From assembly GCA_963169455.1 (NCBI GenBank), contig CAUJDW010000162.1, positions 20,357-84,356 on the forward strand: a DNA stretch of 64,000 nt, read 5' to 3'. Each line of letters opens with the position of its first letter. Position 1 is the first letter of the stretch. The notes below the pieces were generated by a model. That model made no database searches and was not told where the DNA came from. It saw only the letters and a program-made list of their open reading frames with translations. The position numbers and the translations under genes are program-made. Of this stretch, positions 56,438-64,000 are shown in pieces. This DNA comes from Bacteroidota bacterium. GTDB lineage: Bacteria > Bacteroidota > Bacteroidia > Chitinophagales > Saprospiraceae.

Positions 56438-58042
56438 ATGAACAAAACGACTGCCACCCTTGCAATAGCTCTTCTGGGATGCCTGGCCCATTCTTGTACC
56501 CAACCGGCCGAACCGGAAGAAACAAGCGAAAACGCCTATTACCAGGAGCCCCACCGCCCCCAGTTCCACTTCTCCCCCGAGAAAATGTGGATGAACGACC
56601 CCAATGGCATGGTGTACTATGATGGGGAGTACCACCTGTTTTATCAGCACTATCCGGATTCCAACGTCTGGGGCCCCATGCACTGGGGGCATGCCGTGAG
56701 CCGCGATATGGTGCACTGGGAACACCTGCCCATCGCCCTCTATCCGGATTCCCTTGGGTATATCTTCTCCGGCAGCGCCGTGGTGGACTGGAACAACACG
56801 AGCGGCCTGGGCGAAAATGGCCAACCGCCCCTTATTGCTATGTTTACCCACCACGATGCGGAGGGGGAAAAAGCCGGCCGCAACGATTATCAATACCAGA
56901 GTATCGCCTACAGCAACGACCGGGGCCGCAGCTGGACGAAGTACGCGGGCAACCCGGTAGTGCCGAACACGGAAAAGATCAGGGATTTTCGCGACCCGAA
57001 AGTGAGATGGGATGAAAACCTGCAGCAGTGGATACTGGTATTCGCCGTTCAGAACCACGTCAAATTCTGGAGCTCGCCCGACCTGAAAAACTGGACCTAC
57101 CTCAGCGACTTCGGCCGGGAGTGGGGTTCGCACGGCGGCGTATGGGAATGCCCCGACCTGTTTCCGATGCAGGTGGAAGAAAGTGGGGAAACCAAATGGG
57201 TGCTGCTCCTGAGCATCAACCCCGGCTCTCCCAACGGCGGCTCCGGCACCCAGTATTTTGTCGGGGATTTCGATGGAAAGAACTTCACATTGGATCCTTC
57301 CTTTGCCCCTTCGGTAACAGATGAAAAAGGAGTTTGGATCGACTACGGCCGCGACGACTACGCCGGGGTCACCTGGTCCGATATCCCCGAAGAAGACGGC
57401 CGCCGCCTCTTCCTGGGTTGGATGAGCAACTGGGATTACGCTCAGGTCGTGCCCACCACCGCCTGGCGCAGCGCTATGACCCTGCCGAGAGCCCTGTCCC
57501 TGAAAAAAACGGAGCAGGGCTACCGCCTTTTTTCCCAACCCGTACGCGAACTGGAGGCCCTCCGTTCGGGAGCTCATGCAATAGAAAGCGCAGAAATTAC
57601 CGGCCTGTTGGATTTGGCGCCTCAACTTCCTGCTTCCCCGGCTCTGCTGGAACTGGAACTGGAGTTTGAATTGCCGGATGGCGAACCGGCCGACTTCGGG
57701 GTCGAACTATCCAATTCGAAAGGGGAACTGTACCGCATCGGATACAATGCCGCCACCAGGCAGTTTTACAGCGGCCGGACAAAATCCGGAAATCATTCTT
57801 TTTCAGATAAATTCGCCGCAGCCGTCCACACCGCACCCCGGCTTTCATCGGATAAGGCGGTCCGTATGCACCTCTTCTTCGATGTCGCCTCCGCCGAATT
57901 ATTCGCCGACGGGGGCGCGACAGTTATGACGGATATCTTCTTCCCAACGGAGGATTTTAACCAGATAAAGCTCTATGCTGAACAGGGCAGGGTGAAGCTG
58001 CTGAAAGGAGCGGGCTATCCGCTGAAGGGGATTTGGAAGTAG
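56438..58042 (+). CDS. Glycoside hydrolase family 32 (levanase/fructanase) lipoprotein
   Basis: LAHSCTQ lipobox; HFSPEKMWMNDPNGMVYYDGEYHLFYQHYP; FRDPKV; WECPDLFPM. Confidence 0.93.
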   Translation: MNKTTATLAIALLGCLAHSCTQPAEPEETSENAYYQEPHRPQFHFSPEKMWMNDPNGMVYYDGEYHLFYQHYPDSNVWGPMHWGHAVSRDMVHWEHLPIALYPDSLGYIFSGSAVVDWNNTSGLGENGQPPLIAMFTHHDAEGEKAGRNDYQYQSIAYSNDRGRSWTKYAGNPVVPNTEKIRDFRDPKVRWDENLQQWILVFAVQNHVKFWSSPDLKNWTYLSDFGREWGSHGGVWECPDLFPMQVEESGETKWVLLLSINPGSPNGGSGTQYFVGDFDGKNFTLDPSFAPSVTDEKGVWIDYGRDDYAGVTWSDIPEEDGRRLFLGWMSNWDYAQVVPTTAWRSAMTLPRALSLKKTEQGYRLFSQPVRELEALRSGAHAIESAEITGLLDLAPQLPASPALLELELEFELPDGEPADFGVELSNSKGELYRIGYNAATRQFYSGRTKSGNHSFSDKFAAAVHTAPRLSSDKAVRMHLFFDVASAELFADGGATVMTDIFFPTEDFNQIKLYAEQGRVKLLKGAGYPLKGIWK

Positions 58043-58075
58043 TTTTATATTATCTTGCAAGCCCAAACTGAATAT

Positions 58076-58187
58076 TTAACCGCAAAGGCGCAGAGACGCA
58101 AAGAACGGCGCAAAGGATGGCTTGTGACGTGCTGATGTGTGACTTTCCCGTGAAAAACCTCCGCGCCCTCTGCGTCTCTGCGGTTAA
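58076..58187. repeat. Inverted-repeat element (TTAACCGCAaaGGCGCAGAGACGCAAAG ... CTCTGCGTCTCTGCGGTTAA)
   Basis: Arms are imperfect reverse complements separated by about 60 bp in the GH32/HAD intergenic region. Confidence 0.75.
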
Positions 58188-58226
58188 CCACACGTCTGCT
58201 AAAACCACACCAAAATCAACCGCAAA

Positions 58227-59003
58227 ATGCCCAAAGGATTTCTCATCGACATGGACGGCGTCATCTACAGCGGAAACGAGCTCATTTCCGGCGCCGACAC
58301 CTTTATTACCGAATTAAAAAAACGAGGCGTACCCTTCCTGTTTCTGACCAACAACAGCCAGCGCACCCCGCGCGATGTGGTCAACAAACTGGCCGGCCTG
58401 GGTATCGAGGCGGAAGAAAAAGACGTATTCACCAGCGCTATGGCCACCGGCTGGTTCCTGGCCAGAATGAAGCCGCACGGCGCGGCTTATGTGCTCGGCG
58501 AGGGCGGGCTGCTGACCAGCCTGCACGAGAACGGCTACACCCTCGTCACCCAGGATCCCGACTTCGTCGTCGTGGGCGAAGGGCGCAACTTCACCCTCGA
58601 AATGGTCAACCACGCCGTGGACATGATCCTCGACGGCGCCAAGCTCGTGGCGACCAACCTCGACCCCTCGCCAAAGAAAAAGGGATGGACCAACCTCGGC
58701 ATCAAAGCCGTGGTGTCCATGATCGAGGAGGCCACCGGCATCAAAGCTTTCTCGGTGGGCAAGCCCAGCCCCGTCATGATGCGGGTGGCCCGCAAAAAGC
58801 TGGGCCTGGAGACCGCCGAAACGACCATGATCGGCGACACGATGGATACCGACATCCTGGGCGCCATACAGGTGGGCTACCGCACGGTGCTCACCCTTTC
58901 CGGGGTTTCCAAAAAGGAGAACCTGAAGCACTATGCCTTCAGCCCCGACCTTGTGGTGAATACGGTGGGGGATTTGGATCTGGACAGATGGCTGGAGGGG
59001 TGA
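58227..59003 (+). CDS. HAD-IIA family hydrolase (NagD-like)
   Basis: GFLIDMDGVIYSGNELISGADTFI...FLTNNSQRTPRDVVNKLAGLGI...MIGDTMDTDILGAIQVGYRTVLTLSGVS. Confidence 0.92.
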   Translation: MPKGFLIDMDGVIYSGNELISGADTFITELKKRGVPFLFLTNNSQRTPRDVVNKLAGLGIEAEEKDVFTSAMATGWFLARMKPHGAAYVLGEGGLLTSLHENGYTLVTQDPDFVVVGEGRNFTLEMVNHAVDMILDGAKLVATNLDPSPKKKGWTNLGIKAVVSMIEEATGIKAFSVGKPSPVMMRVARKKLGLETAETTMIGDTMDTDILGAIQVGYRTVLTLSGVSKKENLKHYAFSPDLVVNTVGDLDLDRWLEG

Positions 59004-59080
59004 GGCAGCCAAAAGTTGAGGGGACAAAAGAACGATAATTCAATTAAAACCGTTAGCTTTAATTGAATTAAACTAATTCC

Positions 59081-59326
59081 GTGATGAGTGTAGCCGAATT
59101 GAAGAATGATCTGCACCGGATGGTGGTCGAAACGAACGATCCGGATATCCTGGCGCAAATAGCTGCTCTTTCTGCCTCGCTGCGCGGCGAAGAAGACTGG
59201 TGGGATGCGCTGTCCGAGGAAGAAAAAGAACAGATAGAGCGTGGCCTGGCCGATGTAGAGGCCGGCCGCACGGTTCCCTACGCTGAGGTTGAGGATAAAT
59301 TACGCTCAGTGCTGGGCAAGCTTTAG
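59081..59326 (+). CDS. Putative antitoxin (type II TA, paired with RelE/ParE-like toxin)
   Basis: 81 aa, acidic, directly upstream of 94 aa RelE/ParE-like ORF; EEDWWDALSEEEKEQIERGLADVEAGRTVPYAEVEDKLR. Confidence 0.8.
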   Translation: MMSVAELKNDLHRMVVETNDPDILAQIAALSASLRGEEDWWDALSEEEKEQIERGLADVEAGRTVPYAEVEDKLRSVLGKL

Positions 59327-59340
59327 CGCCGGAAGATTCA

Positions 59341-59625
59341 ATGATCGAAGTGACATTTACGAAAACGGCTGAAGAGGATTATCTGGCCTTGTTGGATGAA
59401 ATCTCCAGGCGTTCTCTTGATGAAGCATTAGAACTCGATAGGAAGATGGATGCTTTGATCGAGAACCTTCAAAAGTACAAGCATCTCTGCCCGCCTTCAA
59501 AAAGCTTTCCCAAATTTCGCCGTTGTGTACTTTCCCGTAATATTTCGCTGGTCTATGAGGCGGGCCAACAATCGATTACGAATATATCAGTATTTGATTC
59601 CCGGTCGAGGAACCCTTTTTCCTAA
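59341..59625 (+). CDS. RelE/ParE-family toxin-like protein
   Basis: IEVTFTKTAEEDYLALLDEISRRSLDEALELDRKMDALIENLQKYKHLCPPSKSFPKFRRCVLSRNISLVYEAG...FDSRSRNPF. Confidence 0.8.
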   Translation: MIEVTFTKTAEEDYLALLDEISRRSLDEALELDRKMDALIENLQKYKHLCPPSKSFPKFRRCVLSRNISLVYEAGQQSITNISVFDSRSRNPFS

Positions 59626-59651
59626 ATTTGTTGTCAGCCAAACCTGCTCCA

Positions 59652-60719
59652 ATGCATACCCCCATCAAAATCCTCGTCGCCGGATGTGGCAACATGGGCG
59701 CCTCCCACGCCAGAGCTTACCATAAAATGCCGGAATTCGAGATCGTGGGCCTTGTCAGCCGCGGGCCGGAGAGCCGGCAGGCGCTCTCCCGCGAACTGGG
59801 CGGCTACCCGGAATTCGGCAGCTTCGACGAAGCCCTGGCCGCCACCCGCCCCGATGCCGTATCCATCAACACCTACCCGGATACGCATGCCGAATACGTC
59901 AAAAAAGCACTGGCCGCCGGTGCGCACGTTTTTGTAGAGAAACCCCTGGCCACTACGGTCGAAGAATGCCTGGAGATTCAGGAAATGGTGCGGCAAACGG
60001 GCAAAAAGCTGGTGGTGGGTTACATCCTGCGCGTGCACCCCGCCTGGGCGAAGTTCATCGAGATCGCCAAAGGGCTGGGCAAGCCTCTGGTGATGCGCAT
60101 GAACCTCAACCAGCAGAGCCACGGCGCGGCCTGGGAAACGCACAAAAAGCTGATGGACTCCATGTCGCCCATCGTGGACTGCGGCGTGCACTACGTGGAT
60201 GTCATGTGCCTGATGACGGGCGCCCGGCCCGTATCTGTCAGCGCCATCGGCGCGCGCCTGTCGGATGAACTGATACCCGGCATGTACAACTACGGCCAGC
60301 TCCAGGTGCGCTTCGGCGACGGCTCGGTGGGCTGGTACGAAGCGGGCTGGGGGCCGATGATGAGCGAAACGGCTTATTTCGTGAAAGATGTCATCGGGCC
60401 GAAAGGCTGCGTCAGCATCGCGGACAAGCCAGGCCCGGAGGCATCGGATAATGTGGACAGCCATACGGCCACCAACGCCCTGCGGGTTCACTTCAGCGAA
60501 ACAATGGCGGACGGCCGCTTCGCCCGTGCGGATGAATGGGTGAATACCGAGGACGAGCCCGATCACCAGGGGCTCTGCGATCTGGAACAGGCATTTTTCC
60601 TCAACGCTATCCAACATGATGTGGATCTGAGCGCCCACCTGGCCGACGCTATCAACAGCCTCCGCATCGTCCTGGCGGCCGACGAGTCGGTGAAGACGGG
60701 GAAAACAGTGTATCTATAG
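59652..60719 (+). CDS. Gfo/Idh/MocA family oxidoreductase
   Basis: ILVAGCGNMGASHARAYHKMPEFEIVGLVSRG...AGAHVFVEKPLATTVEECLEI...GYILRVHPAWAKF. Confidence 0.92.
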   Translation: MHTPIKILVAGCGNMGASHARAYHKMPEFEIVGLVSRGPESRQALSRELGGYPEFGSFDEALAATRPDAVSINTYPDTHAEYVKKALAAGAHVFVEKPLATTVEECLEIQEMVRQTGKKLVVGYILRVHPAWAKFIEIAKGLGKPLVMRMNLNQQSHGAAWETHKKLMDSMSPIVDCGVHYVDVMCLMTGARPVSVSAIGARLSDELIPGMYNYGQLQVRFGDGSVGWYEAGWGPMMSETAYFVKDVIGPKGCVSIADKPGPEASDNVDSHTATNALRVHFSETMADGRFARADEWVNTEDEPDHQGLCDLEQAFFLNAIQHDVDLSAHLADAINSLRIVLAADESVKTGKTVYL

Positions 60720-60721
60720 CT

Positions 60722-61135
60722 GTCACGGGGTGGCTGATCCGAGTACAACCCGGCAAGCCACCCCGTGACTGGCCAGGGAAAGTCCCGGGGTGGCTGATCC
60801 GAGTACAACCCGGCAAGCCACCCCGTGACTGCCCGGGGAAAGTCCCGGGGTGGCTGATCAGAGTACAACCTGGCAAGCCACCCCGTGACTGCCCGGGGAA
60901 AGTCCCGGGGTGGCTGATCAGAGTATAACCCGGCAAGCCACCCCGGGACTGGCCGGGGAAAGTCACAGGGTAGCTGATCCGAGTACAACCCGGCAAGCCA
61001 CCCCGTGACTGGCCAGGGAAAGTCACAGGGTGGCTGATCAGAGTATAACCCGGCAAGCCACCCCGTGACTGGCCAGGGAAAGTCCCGGGGTGGCTGATCC
61101 GAGTACAACCCGGCAAGCCACCCCGTGACTGGCCG
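60722..61135. repeat. 60-bp tandem repeat array, 7 units, each a hairpin (GTCACGGGGTGGCT-20 nt-AGCCACCCCGTGAC)
   Basis: Units start every 60 bp from 60722; direct reading. Confidence 0.95.
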
Positions 61136-61174
61136 TGACTGGCCTGTAGCCGGCAAAAAACAAAACGAAATAAC

Positions 61175-62383
61175 ATGACAAGCGGAACGAGAATCCAACT
61201 TTCCATCATGATGTTCCTCCAGTTCTTCATCTGGGGGGCCTGGTACGTGGTGATGGGCACCTATCTGTTCAGGATAGGTTTTGACGGACTGAACATCGGG
61301 GCGGCCTTCAGCACAGTGAACTGGGGGGCCATCCTCTCCCCCTTCTTCATCGGCGTGATCGCCGACCGCTTTTTCTCCTCCGAAAAAGTGATGGCCGTGT
61401 TGCACATTATCGGCGGAGGGCTGCTCTGGATCGTTTCCGGCATTCTGGAGCCGGGCGCATTCTTCTGGGTTCTGCTGGCTTATGCCGTATTATACATGCC
61501 TACTCTGGGCCTGGCCAACGCCATCAGTTTTTACCAGATGGATCATCCCGGCAGGGAATTCCCCCGCATCCGGGTGCTGGGCACCATAGGCTGGATCGTG
61601 GCCGGGCTGATCATCGGTTTCCTGGAGGTGGAGGACACCAATACCCCCTTCCGGATTGCAGCCGGCGCCTCTCTCCTTTTGGGCATTTACGCTTTTTTCC
61701 TGCCCCACACCCCGCCCAAAGACAAAGGCAAAGCCGTTTCTTTTTCGGACATCATTGGGCTGGATGCGCTGCAACTGATGAAAAACCGCAGCTTCGCCAT
61801 CTTCATCCTCAGCTCCCTGCTGATCTCCATACCCCTGGCTTTTTACTTCAGCTTCACCAACCCCTTCCTGAATGAGATGGGCATGGAGAACACCGCCGCC
61901 AAAATGACCCTGGGCCAGGCCTCGGAGATCATATTCATGCTGCTCATGCCCTTTTTCTTTGTCCGCCTGGGCGTCAAAAAGATGATCCTGATCGGCATGC
62001 TGGCCTGGGCGCTCCGCTATTTCATGTTCGCCTACGGCAACAACGAAGAGCTGGCGGCCATGTTCTACCTGGGCATCATCCTGCACGGCGTCTGTTACGA
62101 CTTCTTCTTCGTGACGGGGCAGATATACGTGGACAATGCTGCGCCCCGCGCCATTCAGGCCAGCGCCCAGGGCTTCATCACCCTGATCACCTACGGCGTC
62201 GGCATGCTGATCGGCTCCTGGACGGCCGGCTGGGTGGTCGAACAGTACACCCTCAGCGACGGCAGCCACCTCTGGACGAGCATCTGGCTGGCGCCGGCAT
62301 TTCTGGCGCTGGGCATCAGTATCCTCTTCGTGATCTTCTTCAGGGAGCCGAAGGGCGTGGAGGCGCCGGAGGGGATGATTTGA
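61175..62383 (+). CDS. MFS nucleoside permease-like transporter (NupG/XapB-like)
   Basis: IQLSIMMFLQFFIWGAWYVVMGTYLFRIGFDGLNIGAAFSTVNWGAILSPFFIGVIADRFFSSEKVMAVLHIIGG: nucleoside:H+ symporter family. Confidence 0.88.
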   Translation: MTSGTRIQLSIMMFLQFFIWGAWYVVMGTYLFRIGFDGLNIGAAFSTVNWGAILSPFFIGVIADRFFSSEKVMAVLHIIGGGLLWIVSGILEPGAFFWVLLAYAVLYMPTLGLANAISFYQMDHPGREFPRIRVLGTIGWIVAGLIIGFLEVEDTNTPFRIAAGASLLLGIYAFFLPHTPPKDKGKAVSFSDIIGLDALQLMKNRSFAIFILSSLLISIPLAFYFSFTNPFLNEMGMENTAAKMTLGQASEIIFMLLMPFFFVRLGVKKMILIGMLAWALRYFMFAYGNNEELAAMFYLGIILHGVCYDFFFVTGQIYVDNAAPRAIQASAQGFITLITYGVGMLIGSWTAGWVVEQYTLSDGSHLWTSIWLAPAFLALGISILFVIFFREPKGVEAPEGMI

Positions 62384-62413
62384 GGAAAAGCTTGTCTGGA
62401 TGGATAAAAGCAA

Positions 62414-63586
62414 TCAGAATCCGAATAAATTGGAAAGCTCATTTATTCCAATTGCATTAACATCTTCAGAGAGCGGGAATCCCGATTCAATCGGGCAAAT
62501 GACGAAATGTTTTTGCGTTTTCAGGTCTTCCCGGGCAATATGAGAACCTCTGGACAGTATGGGGGTGGAGGAGTATTTAATTTCCACCAGGATTTCGGGC
62601 TTACCCCCCCTTGTGATAACCAGGTCGGCTTCTGTTCCCTGATGGGTTCGATAGAAATACAGCTCTGCCCAGTCTGGCAAGATCGCAGCTATTTGCTCAA
62701 TAACATAAGTTTCCCAGGAAGCCCCCAACATAGGATGCCCTGCCAGTTCGAAAAGAGAAGGGATACCGAGTAGCTGATGAAGTATTCCTGTATCACGAAT
62801 ATAAATCTTGGGTGTTTTGACCAACCGCTTTTTCAGGTTAGCGAAAAAAGGCTGAAGCCTTCGAACCAGGTAGGCGGATTCAAAGAAATCCAGATATTTC
62901 CTGACCGTTGTGCCGTGAATACCGAGGGACCCGGAGAGGGCTTCCAGATTGAGCAGGTTGCCACTGAGGTGTGCAACCATTTGCCAAAGCCTTCCAGTGA
63001 GTATAGGGTCAGCATTCAAGCCTAGCAGCGGCAGGTCTCTTTCCAGATAGGTTTTAATGAAGTTTCGCCGCCACAACCCGGCTAATTCGTCATTTGGTGC
63101 GAGCAGAGATGGGGGAAACCCTCCCCTGAACCAATGTGTGCGGTGGCCCGTCAGAGTATGGATCTCATCCCAATAGAACGGCTTCAACTCATGGTAGGCG
63201 ATCCTGCCTGCCAGTGATTCCGAGGTGTCTCCTATTAAATCCGGAGAAGCGCTCCCAAGTAGGATAAAACGCCCAGGTTTTCGGTCACGGTCAATGATTC
63301 CTCTCAACTCAGGGAAGAGTTCCGGTGCTTTTTGTACTTCGTCGAGGATAACCGTTTGACCAGAGAGTGTATCCAGAAACAGGGAAGGATTATTCAATTT
63401 GGCGAGGTCGCCCGGGTTTTCCAAATCTAAATAAACGGACGGCTTGTCCAACTGGGATCGGATGGCTTTCACCAGAGAGGTCTTGCCGGCTTGCCGGGGC
63501 CCCACCACCGCTACCGCAGGAAAATAAGAAATCAGTTTTAAGATTTCGGCTTCGGCTATTCGGGGAATGTAATTATTATTAACCAT
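62414..63586 (-). CDS. AAA family ATPase with DUF4143 domain (paralog of 54162-55319)
   Basis: VAVVGPRQAGKTSLVKAIRSQ; VILDEVQKAPELFPELRGIID; LGSASPDLIGDTSESLAGRIAYHELKPFYWDE. Confidence 0.93.
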   Translation of the reverse strand: MVNNNYIPRIAEAEILKLISYFPAVAVVGPRQAGKTSLVKAIRSQLDKPSVYLDLENPGDLAKLNNPSLFLDTLSGQTVILDEVQKAPELFPELRGIIDRDRKPGRFILLGSASPDLIGDTSESLAGRIAYHELKPFYWDEIHTLTGHRTHWFRGGFPPSLLAPNDELAGLWRRNFIKTYLERDLPLLGLNADPILTGRLWQMVAHLSGNLLNLEALSGSLGIHGTTVRKYLDFFESAYLVRRLQPFFANLKKRLVKTPKIYIRDTGILHQLLGIPSLFELAGHPMLGASWETYVIEQIAAILPDWAELYFYRTHQGTEADLVITRGGKPEILVEIKYSSTPILSRGSHIAREDLKTQKHFVICPIESGFPLSEDVNAIGINELSNLFGF

Positions 63587-63591
63587 GAAAT

Positions 63592-63832
63592 ATCGTAACT
63601 ATTTAGGACTCCTTAGCGGCATTATCTGCGTCGTGGGCCACAGGCCCAGGGCGATCGCACTTAAAGCCGGATCATGAACGGCGGGCGCATCCTGGCTAGT
63701 CGTCTGACGGCTTTGAGCCGTCTGACGACTTAACCCGGCTTCCCAGCAGGATGCGCATACCTGTGTTTGATGCAAAAAAAGTTAAACGCAATTGCCCCGG
63801 CCACAGGCTCGCGTTCCAACCTAAACAGTTAC
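63592..63832. repeat. Composite repeat/MITE-like element with GTAACTATTTAGGA-type inverted ends and internal long hairpin
   Basis: GTAACTATTTAGGA near 63594 and reverse complement of GTAACTGTTTAGGT near 63818; internal GGCCACAGGCCC motifs shared with 1421-1508 and 6721-6808; hairpin 63698-63730. Confidence 0.6.
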
Positions 63833-63888
63833 TTATTTATTAATAAAGCCTCCAGTTGACAAACATGAGTCATCCCGAATTATGGAAA

Positions 63889-63956
63889 TGACCTCGGAGA
63901 GGTCAACCGTTTGTAGATGAATAATTTAAAGCGTGAGACGGCCTCGGAGAGGTCGA
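63889..63956. repeat. Two copies of short palindrome GRCCTCGGAGAGGTC
   Basis: GACCTCGGAGAGGTC and GGCCTCGGAGAGGTC about 60 bp apart near the window end; the full repeat block may continue beyond the window. Confidence 0.7.
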
Positions 63957-64000
63957 ACCTTAAATGCTTCATTGCCGGAATCTTGCCCTTGTGCGACCTC

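Noticed and set aside
60722-61135. Possible CRISPR array
   Set aside because: The entire 60-bp unit is repeated with no unique spacers, and no cas genes are present; it is a tandem hairpin repeat.
60563-61405. Minus-strand ORFs (280 aa and 202 aa) with repeating PVTGWLAGLYSDQPPRDFPW / QSRGGLPGCTRISHPGTFPG peptides
   Set aside because: They are translations of the 60-bp tandem array (60 is divisible by 3, so frames stay open) plus antisense of the flanking genes; no start/RBS or domain support.

Overview
The window is chromosomal DNA from a moderately GC-rich Bacteroidota bacterium, probably Saprospiraceae-like. This rests on T9SS type A and type B sorting domains, TAnnTTTG-type promoters, a rimP-nusA-infB operon and a SusC-like/OMP_b-brl receptor. 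About 45 protein-coding genes can be supported; no rRNA, tRNA or CRISPR array was recognised. Gene groups: an L-fucose oxidative-catabolism cluster (mutarotase, FucP, SDR, fuconolactonase); a GH3/serine-hydrolase fusion; a metal-regulation and iron-uptake operon with two DtxR-type regulators (one membrane-anchored and fused to two FeoA-like domains) and a FeoB split into separate G-domain and membrane ORFs; mqnC; rimP-nusA-infB; a secreted EF-hand/DUF2202/ECF-sigma locus; a propeller histidine kinase/LytTR pair; T9SS cargo; a fructan-use pair (PfkB/GH32); a RelE/ParE-type TA pair; and two AAA/DUF4143 paralogs. The best candidate for an undescribed system is at 32.06-35.28 kb. There an EF-hand secreted protein and a DUF2202 lipoprotein are divergently transcribed from two near-identical ECF-like promoters (GTGAAAGAAAA-N11-GCGTAGTAAGGG), next to an ECF sigma factor and a membrane protein. 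Intergenic regions are rich in structured repeats: a 60-bp x7 hairpin array that shares its stem with a single copy inside that divergent promoter region, a 16-bp x12 array, AT-rich VNTRs, and MITE/REP-like palindromes.
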